A stretch of 64,000 bases of DNA. Source: Planctomycetota bacterium (GTDB taxonomy: Bacteria > Planctomycetota > Phycisphaerae > UBA1845). Where the stretch lies: positions 23,951 through 87,950 of the forward strand of contig JAKQDH010000100.1 of NCBI GenBank assembly GCA_029558835.1. Reading direction: 5' to 3'. The position numbers and the translations under genes are program-made. This document shows, one piece after another, positions 58,137 to 64,000 of the stretch; within the stretch, counting starts at the first letter, position 1, and every line of letters begins with the position of its first letter. Under the pieces are notes generated by a model, which did not search any database, was not told the DNA's origin, and saw only the letters and a list, made by a program, of their open reading frames with translations.

Positions 58137-59696
58137 TCACTCAAACAGCTCCCTTTGGGTTTGATTGTGAACTTCCGATTCGATCTCCCCGTCCGCCAGT
58201 TCGGTAAGCAGGCGCTCCCCGTCCTTAAGCTCACTCTTGGAACGCACCACCGTGCGGGTCTTCTTCCGCCGCGTGATCGAGAACCCGCGGTTCAGCACGC
58301 TGCGATAGCTTAGCGCTTCCAGCCGGCGGGCCTCGGCCTGAACCTGCCCCGCCACGCGGTCCAGCCGTCCGCGCAGCGCTATCTGCAACGCACGCTCGGC
58401 CTGCTCAAGTTGACGCTTGCTCGCGGGTACCGCCTGTTGCGGACTGAGGCGCGCCACGCGCGCGCAGGTACCGCCCAGGCGTTGCTCGGCGACCTTCATC
58501 CGGCGACCCACCGCTCGCTCCAGCCGTCCGCTCCCGGCGTGCAGCCGGGCGTACATCTGCCGCAGGTACGCGTGCGGCGCGATGCGCTGAACGATTGCAT
58601 GCAGCCGTTCCAGCAAGGCCCGCAGTGCGTGCGCCTTTGTCAGCATGCCACGCTGCAACCGGCCCCACAACTCATCCGTCGCCTGCATGCGATGCCTGAC
58701 GACCGCGAGCGGATCCGTGAACGTCCGCCGGTGCAGCAGCCCGACCAGCTGCGCCTCGCTCAACTTCACCTGCTGGCGCGCGGTACGCGTCAGCCGCAGG
58801 GTCCGCGTCGTCAGATCGGTCAGCACCTCATCGAGCACCGGAACCACGAGTTCCGCCGCGGCCGTCGGCGTCGCCGCCCGCACGTCCGCCACCAGGTCGG
58901 AGATCGTCACGTCCACCTCATGCCCCACCGCGCTGACCACCGGAATCCGGCTGGCGTAAATCGCCCGCGCCACCGCCTCCTCGTTGAACGCCCACAGGTC
59001 CTCCAGTGATCCGCCGCCGCGCCCGACGATCATCACGTCCACCCCGCCCAGCGCCTCGCGCCGGGCGTTCACCCGCGCGACGCCGCCCGCAATCTCTTCC
59101 GCCGCCCCCGGACCCTGCACCCGCACCGGTACCACCAGCACCGTCACACACGGATACCGCCGTTGGATCGTCCGCAGCATATCCGCGATGGCCGCCCCCG
59201 TCGGGCTCGTGACGATCGCAATCCGGCTCGGGTACGCCGGCAGTGGTCGCTTCCGCCGCGGATCAAACAGCCCCTCGCGCTGCAACTTCTCCTGCAACTG
59301 CCGGAACGCCAGCTCCAGGGCTCCCACCCCACGCGGCTCCAGCTTCCGCACGTAGAGCTGATACCGCCCCGCCCGCTCGAAAACCTCGATACCGCCCGTC
59401 GCAATCACTTCCAGCCCGTCCGCGGGCGCGAACTTCACGCCGCTCGCGGCACTCCGCCACATGACACACCCCAGCTCCGCCTCGCGGTCCTTCAGCGTGA
59501 AATACCAGTGCCCGCTGCTGTGACGCTTGAAGTTGCTCAGTTGCCCGAGGACGTGCAGCGTCGCCGGCAGGTGAATCTCCAGCGCCGCTTTCACCAGGGC
59601 CGTCAATTGCGACACCGTCAGCGGCCCGGCGGGTGCGGCCGCACCCTCACCCCCCGGAACGCGGATCAGCCCCGGATTAAACCGCTTGCGCGCCAT
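58137..59696 (-). CDS. xseA: exodeoxyribonuclease VII large subunit
   Basis: A 519-residue XseA from ATG 59696. The N-terminal OB domain has LTVSQLTALVKAALEIHLPA, VLGQLSNFKRHSSGHWYFTL and LELAFRQLQEKLQREGLFDP; the catalytic region has RIAIVTSPTGAAIADMLRTI, VDVMIVGRGGGSLEDLWAFN and PVVSAVGHEVDVTISDLVAD, followed by a long coiled coil and LSYRSVLNRGFSITRR. With XseB it degrades single-stranded DNA in both directions. The open frame to 59741 adds 15 residues without family support. Confidence 0.95.
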   Translation of the reverse strand: MARKRFNPGLIRVPGGEGAAAPAGPLTVSQLTALVKAALEIHLPATLHVLGQLSNFKRHSSGHWYFTLKDREAELGCVMWRSAASGVKFAPADGLEVIATGGIEVFERAGRYQLYVRKLEPRGVGALELAFRQLQEKLQREGLFDPRRKRPLPAYPSRIAIVTSPTGAAIADMLRTIQRRYPCVTVLVVPVRVQGPGAAEEIAGGVARVNARREALGGVDVMIVGRGGGSLEDLWAFNEEAVARAIYASRIPVVSAVGHEVDVTISDLVADVRAATPTAAAELVVPVLDEVLTDLTTRTLRLTRTARQQVKLSEAQLVGLLHRRTFTDPLAVVRHRMQATDELWGRLQRGMLTKAHALRALLERLHAIVQRIAPHAYLRQMYARLHAGSGRLERAVGRRMKVAEQRLGGTCARVARLSPQQAVPASKRQLEQAERALQIALRGRLDRVAGQVQAEARRLEALSYRSVLNRGFSITRRKKTRTVVRSKSELKDGERLLTELADGEIESEVHNQTQRELFE

Positions 59697-59866
59697 AGTG
59701 CACACCCCATTGAATCGCGCAACTGCATCCGCCGCAATCACGCCGGCCTCCAGCCTCCATGCGAGGGGTACGTTGTAGGTGCTCCGCGTGTGCCGGGACG
59801 GGCGTCACGGTCGGGAGGGTGCGTGTGCCCTCCGAGCGAACGGGGGAATCGGGAGAGTGGCCCCGT

Positions 59867-60132
59867 CCCCAGGGCCCGCAAGGCCCTGGCAACGATCGTG
59901 CGTCCTCCCGGCGAGAACGCTAATGCCCCCAATTCGGAACCAACGCGCCGCAACCGAGAAACCAGCGCTCTGCGGCCAGACAACCAAACGCTGCGGTTGA
60001 TGAACCAGAACCTTCGGCTGAACAAACAACACCTGCGGCTGAAGAACCAGAACCTGCGGCTGAGGAACCGACGTCCTCCTCCGCCCGTAGCGCGCACGGT
60101 CGTTGCCAGGGACTTCGAGTCCCTGGGAGGCC
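59867..60132. repeat. nested inverted repeat enclosing a 21-bp tandem array
   Basis: CCCTGGCAACGATCGTGCG at 59884-59902 is matched by the inverse CGCACGGTCGTTGCCAGGG (60093-60111). Each end also has a small hairpin: CCAGGGCC-CGCA-AGGCCCTGG on the left and CCAGGGACT-TCG-AGTCCCTGG on the right. Between them, about 59969-60073, lie five 21-bp units of the form CTGCGGCTGAAGAACCAGAA. One frame of the array gives a heptad NLRLKNQ; no start codon or ribosome-binding site supports translation. Confidence 0.75.
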
Positions 60133-60717
60133 GCCCGCTTCCTTCTTCTTGTTCTTCCTCTCCCTGGTCCGCCCGGAGGACGGGCGAGCCCGGCCGGACC
60201 ATTCGCGAGTGTGCGGCGGATGAGACGCCGGCGTGCTTGGCGAACGTTCGTGTGGACACTTCGCCGCCCCTGAGGACGCCAAACACATACGGTGCGTTCG
60301 CGGCAGGACCGGCGCGCAACCCCATGCACCCAATCGGCATGACGGCAGGCAGTCCGCCGACCCGCCACTTTGCCCATCTTAGCATGCCTCGAATCGGCGG
60401 TTTTTCTCGCCCGCGTGTTTGCCTCAGGGCGCGGAATGTTGCATACTGAATGCGCCGTGGCGTGCGGCCGGACCTCCATTGGTACCAGGCAGTCACGGCC
60501 AGGCAGTTCGCGGTCGCATAGGTCGGCGCATATTCGAGCCGGCGTCTGGCAGCCATATCTCCCCCACCGGTCCGATGTGCGCACAAGGGTCTGGGAAAGG
60601 GTCAAGCTTTCAATAGGCAAAGGCGGCGTGCGCGGCCAAGCCCGGAGGTTCGGCTTCCGGTGCATTCACGTCTGGCGCCGCCACGCGGGGGGTTCCTGGC
60701 AATTGGGAGGTGAAGGC
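60133..60717. other. 585-bp gap upstream of cysteine-rich protein gene
   Basis: No gene is supported. TTGCCT (60419-60424), 17 bases and CATACT (60442-60447) could be a promoter for the large gene starting at 60718, which would give a leader of about 265 bases. No riboswitch motif or further repeat was recognised. Confidence 0.35.
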
Positions 60718-63700
60718 ATGAACACGCATCGGTGTCGCAATCTCTGTCTCATGGCGGTAAGTGGTTTCCTCGTGACGGCCGCGGGCGCGCAGATCATTCC
60801 CCCGGGCATCGATTGCCTGGAGACCGTCGGCGGCAATTCCTGGGTCGAGTTTGGCGGGCCGAGCCCGATTCCGCCCCTGCCGGCGGACTTCTTCTTCCCG
60901 GGTTCCCTGCCGTTCGAGGGTAGGGTCCACCTCCGCGGCGACCCCCTGCCGGGCTACGTCGGATCGGTCAACACGCTGGTGCAACGCAAGACCCCGGCCG
61001 ACCTCTCGCAGGGGTCGGCCCAAGTACCCATCGAGTTCATCGACTTGCGGCTCACCAGCGTCACGCCGATCGTCGTCTACGACGCGCTCTACCAGCCGTA
61101 CCCGTACAGCATGGACATCACCCTCAACCCGGACGTGCCGTCCGCGGGCATGATGATGATCATCCCCGGCGGAACGACCGGGGGGACGTTCACATTCAAC
61201 CGGTGGGGCGACGGCGGCATTGACCTGTATGCCCGGGCCGTGTTCACGGCGGTCGGCGACCCCGGCACCACCACGCTGCTCGACTTGCCGGTCCTCATGC
61301 TGGAGAGCGTGACGCCGCAGCCGTGGCAGTACGAGGTGCCGGAACTCGTCTGCTTCCCCGACAACAACTTCTTCCCCGTGCCCGGGATCGAAATCCCCAC
61401 AGTCCTGGAGGAAGGCCTCGCCGGCGAGCACGGCGTGATTCCGCCGCGCCTCCCCGACGGCTGCTGCCTCCCCTGGGGAGAGTGCATCAACATCGAGCCC
61501 GACGACTGCTTGCTGATGGGCGGGCAGCCGCAGGGCGTCCTTTGCACGGGCATGCAGGTCCCCTGCTGCCTGCCGGACGGTACCTGCATGATGGTCGACC
61601 AGCTCTGTTGTGACGACCTGAACGGCTGGGTCCCGCCCGTCGCCCAGTGCCTCGGCGACCTCAACGGTAACAACATCGACGACGCCTGCGAGACCGGCGA
61701 CGAGTGCGAGCCCGAGCCCGGCGGCCAAGCCTGCCTGCCGGCGATATGCCCGGTAGCGGAGGAGCAGTGCGTGCCCGTGGAAATCGTCCGCTCGCTCACC
61801 GGCGGCATGTACATCGCCGATTGCGAATGCCAGGACCCCTTCGCCTGCCACGTGGCGATGGATGGGCCGGAGGTGTTCTGCGTCGGTGATTGCCCGCAAG
61901 GCGAGGAATGCCAGTTGCTCGTCTGGCAAGACCCGAACGGCACGCACTTCACCTGTCATTGCGTCCCGGCGCCCACTGAGGCCTGCTGCTTCGCTCCTGA
62001 CGGCCTATGCCAGGACCTGCCTCGCGATCGCTGTGAGGCGCTCGGCGGCATGCCGCAGGGCGCCGGCACCCTGTGCACCGTCGCCGAGGCCTGCTGCCTC
62101 GCCGATGGCACCTGCCTGATGGCGGACCCGCTCTGCTGCGATGACATCGGCGGAACGGCGCAGGGCCCGGACACCGGATGCATCTTCGGGACCGAGGCCT
62201 GCTGCCTGCCGGATGGCACCTGTGTCGACGTTGACCCCATCTGCTGCGACGACTTGGGCGGCATCACGCAGGGACCGGGCACTAGGTGCACGGCCGCCGA
62301 GGCCTGCTGCTTCACCGACGGCACCTGCCTTGATGTGGACCCACTCTGCTGTGACGAGTTGGGCGGCACTCCCCAGGGAGCCGGCACGGGTTGCGTCGAC
62401 ATGGTCGTGCCCTGCTGCCTGAACGACGGGACCTGCATCAACACCGACCCGCTCTGCTGCGATGAGGCCGGCGGCTGGATCGGGTACACGGATTACTGCC
62501 TCGGCGACCTCAACGGCAACGGCATCGACGACGCCTGCGAGGAGCCCACGCCGTGGGAGCCGAAGTGGTCGCAGCGGCCCCAAGGACCCAACGAGGGCTT
62601 CGACGCCGCGTCCGATCTCTGGTGGCACGAAGGCGTTCCGCACACGCTCAAGTGGAGCCAGCCCCCGGATCCCGAGTGGCCCGGCCTGCATGCGCACGAG
62701 TACTCCGACGTGGCCATGGGCTGGATCACGCTCGCCGATGACTGGCAGTGCCAAGGCGGCGACGTGACCGACCTGCACTGGTGGGGCAACTACGAGATGG
62801 GCACGGCGGGCGAGGAACGCCGCGGCTCCGGCATCGCCTACTTCCGTCTCAGCATCCACGAGTGTGGCGGCGGCGTGCCTTGGTGTCTGCCGGGAATGCA
62901 AGTCTGGGGCATGGACGTGCCCTTCACCGCAGCCCTCGAAATCCCCACGGGCATGGTCAACATCGAGGGCAGCCCGATCTACCGGTACGACTTCACGTTG
63001 CCGGAGCCTTTCCCGCAGATCCAGGGGATATGGTACTGGTTCGACGTGACGGCCTTCGCCAACAACCCCCTCGACCCGCCGATGTGGCGGTGGCAGGAAG
63101 CCCGCCGCGGGCCGATTCCGCCGCTGGGACATGCCCCCGCCGCCCGCCGCGATACCAACGGCCCCTGGCAGTCCATCGAGTGGCCGAGCATGACCTACAG
63201 CGACCTAGCCTTCGAGGTCGGCTCCGGCACCCAGGAGGTCAACAAGGTCGTCGCCGACGACTTCATCTCCGACGGCCGCCCGATCCACGCCGTACGGTGG
63301 TGGGGCAGTTACCTCGATCCGCGGTACGCACCCGAGTGGGTCCCCGAGCCGCCGTACATTCTCGACGGCTGGCTCCTCAGCTTCCACTGGGCGGACCTCA
63401 ACGCCGATCCGACCTGCCCGCCTGACCTGCTGCTCGACCCGCCCCCGACCGCCCTGGGCATCTACTATGCCCCGCGCGAGGCGGTGAGCATCCTGCCGCT
63501 CGGCTACTTCGACTGCTTCGAGCACCAGGTGTACCGTTACGACATCAACCTGGCACAATGCTGCCTGCTGTGCAGTGAGCCCGACCCACGCAGCGGCATG
63601 TTCCCGGCCCGGCCGGACGCCTTCGACGAATCATGGCACTACCGCTACTGGCTGGGTATCCAGGCCGTCGTCGGCTTCGACTACTGCCTCATGCAGCCCA

Positions 63701-63873
63701 CCGGGCACCTGCCCTCACCACTGCCGGGCAACGACGGGCACTTCTGGGGCTGGCACACCGGGGTGGCCGTCTCCGGAACGCCCCTGCAAGAAGCCTGCAC
63801 GGGCCGCATTGCGGACTTCACGCCGTTCCCGACCGACTGCTACGATTACGGGAACTGGATTAACCCAAGTTAG
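60718..63873 (+). CDS. large exported cysteine-rich repeat protein
   Basis: A 1051-residue protein from ATG 60718, with GGAGG seven bases upstream. Signal peptide residues 1-24 (NLCLMAVSGFLVTAAGAQ). Residues ~25-240 are a beta-rich domain without known family. Then seven units of the type EACCLPDGTC...CCDDLGG...GAGTGC, about 32 residues each, with paired cysteines, interrupted and closed by calcium-loop segments CLGDLNGNNIDDAC and CLGDLNGNGIDDAC. The C-terminal ~330 residues contain two related tryptophan-rich modules (VADDFISDGRPIHAVRWWGS and LADDWQCQGGDVTDLHWWGN). The paired-cysteine units are characteristic of planctomycete secreted proteins. Function unknown; extracellular matrix or envelope role is inference. 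Confidence 0.82.
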   Translation: MNTHRCRNLCLMAVSGFLVTAAGAQIIPPGIDCLETVGGNSWVEFGGPSPIPPLPADFFFPGSLPFEGRVHLRGDPLPGYVGSVNTLVQRKTPADLSQGSAQVPIEFIDLRLTSVTPIVVYDALYQPYPYSMDITLNPDVPSAGMMMIIPGGTTGGTFTFNRWGDGGIDLYARAVFTAVGDPGTTTLLDLPVLMLESVTPQPWQYEVPELVCFPDNNFFPVPGIEIPTVLEEGLAGEHGVIPPRLPDGCCLPWGECINIEPDDCLLMGGQPQGVLCTGMQVPCCLPDGTCMMVDQLCCDDLNGWVPPVAQCLGDLNGNNIDDACETGDECEPEPGGQACLPAICPVAEEQCVPVEIVRSLTGGMYIADCECQDPFACHVAMDGPEVFCVGDCPQGEECQLLVWQDPNGTHFTCHCVPAPTEACCFAPDGLCQDLPRDRCEALGGMPQGAGTLCTVAEACCLADGTCLMADPLCCDDIGGTAQGPDTGCIFGTEACCLPDGTCVDVDPICCDDLGGITQGPGTRCTAAEACCFTDGTCLDVDPLCCDELGGTPQGAGTGCVDMVVPCCLNDGTCINTDPLCCDEAGGWIGYTDYCLGDLNGNGIDDACEEPTPWEPKWSQRPQGPNEGFDAASDLWWHEGVPHTLKWSQPPDPEWPGLHAHEYSDVAMGWITLADDWQCQGGDVTDLHWWGNYEMGTAGEERRGSGIAYFRLSIHECGGGVPWCLPGMQVWGMDVPFTAALEIPTGMVNIEGSPIYRYDFTLPEPFPQIQGIWYWFDVTAFANNPLDPPMWRWQEARRGPIPPLGHAPAARRDTNGPWQSIEWPSMTYSDLAFEVGSGTQEVNKVVADDFISDGRPIHAVRWWGSYLDPRYAPEWVPEPPYILDGWLLSFHWADLNADPTCPPDLLLDPPPTALGIYYAPREAVSILPLGYFDCFEHQVYRYDINLAQCCLLCSEPDPRSGMFPARPDAFDESWHYRYWLGIQAVVGFDYCLMQPTGHLPSPLPGNDGHFWGWHTGVAVSGTPLQEACTGRIADFTPFPTDCYDYGNWINPS

Positions 63874-63937
63874 ACACCTGTCGAGCCTAAACGGCCCTAG
63901 CGACCCCGGGAAGGGGGTTGGCGGGCCGAAGTTTCCA

Positions 63938-64000
63938 CTACATTTGTGCGACTTCCTCCAGGTAGCGGAGCCGTTGCGGGATCGTCAGTCCCAGACGGTG
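63938..64000 (-). CDS. 3' end of a minus-strand gene running out of the window
   Basis: From the right edge the minus strand reads HRLGLTIPQRLRYLEEVAQM and then a TAG at 63940-63938. The pattern G-L-T-x-x-x-R-L-x-x-L-E-E resembles the C-termini of small addiction-module or nucleotidyltransferase-associated proteins, but 20 residues are too few to assign a family. It is convergent with the cysteine-rich protein gene. Confidence 0.35.
   Translation of the reverse strand, partial: HRLGLTIPQRLRYLEEVAQM

Overview
The window is GC-rich throughout (judged by eye, not counted) and reads as the chromosome of a planctomycete, most likely of the Phycisphaerae type. Evidence: secreted proteins with PEP-CTERM tails, dockerin-like 'GDLNGDGEVDYADF' segments, cysteine-rich 'CCLPDGTC' repeats, RCC1 and YadA-like repeat proteins, weak spacing of genes with few intrinsic terminators, and many dispersed palindromic repeats. 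No rRNA, tRNA, CRISPR array or prophage was seen. Taxonomy is inferred from family content only.

Region 1 (1-14192, nearly all + strand): after the end of a DUF4838 gene comes a polysaccharide locus: asparagine-synthase-like amidotransferase, three family-4 glycosyltransferases (two of them paralogues), a FemAB/GNAT-like protein, a NodB deacetylase with DUF3473-type tail and a methyltransferase, then a DUF2723 membrane glycosyltransferase. The amidotransferase, FemAB-like protein and deacetylase are the combination that accompanies exosortase/PEP-CTERM systems. The exosortase itself is not in the window, but two PEP-CTERM proteins are (19604-20728 and 37474-38406). A HAD phosphatase, DUF1003 and DedA membrane proteins follow.

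Region 2 (14264-29954): orphan fliM, aroA, a VOC protein, a GT39-like membrane protein carrying in-frame dispersed repeats, a PEP-CTERM protein, a DinG-type helicase, a phosphoesterase/membrane pair, an Rrf2 regulator with three cysteines, a PilZ protein with a clear promoter, pyrC and an exported amidohydrolase.

Region 3 (29966-41700): a REP-associated tyrosine transposase flanked by its own repeat motif, a small dockerin-type protein, a 1023-residue YadA-like beta-roll protein, D-lyxose isomerase family protein, CPBP protease, a MagIII-like glycosylase, a PEP-CTERM propeller and a secreted beta-helix protein. The beta-helix gene is the most striking item: a (TC)10 tract joins a well-formed start site and signal peptide to the coding frame, currently out of phase, with the leader stop overlapping the downstream ATG. 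It looks like a slipped-strand switch of secretion.

Region 4 (41703-64000): nadC, SGNH-like protein, secreted cyclophilin, M14 peptidase with a broken downstream partner, accA, secreted GyrI-like protein, alpha/beta hydrolase, RCC1-repeat protein, purD, an AbrB/MazE-like fragment, a P-loop kinase fused to a nucleoside-deoxyribosyltransferase-like domain, a BtuF-like binding protein, xseAB, a repeat island and a large cysteine-rich secreted protein. Housekeeping genes are scattered singly between surface-protein genes, and repeats fill most gaps.
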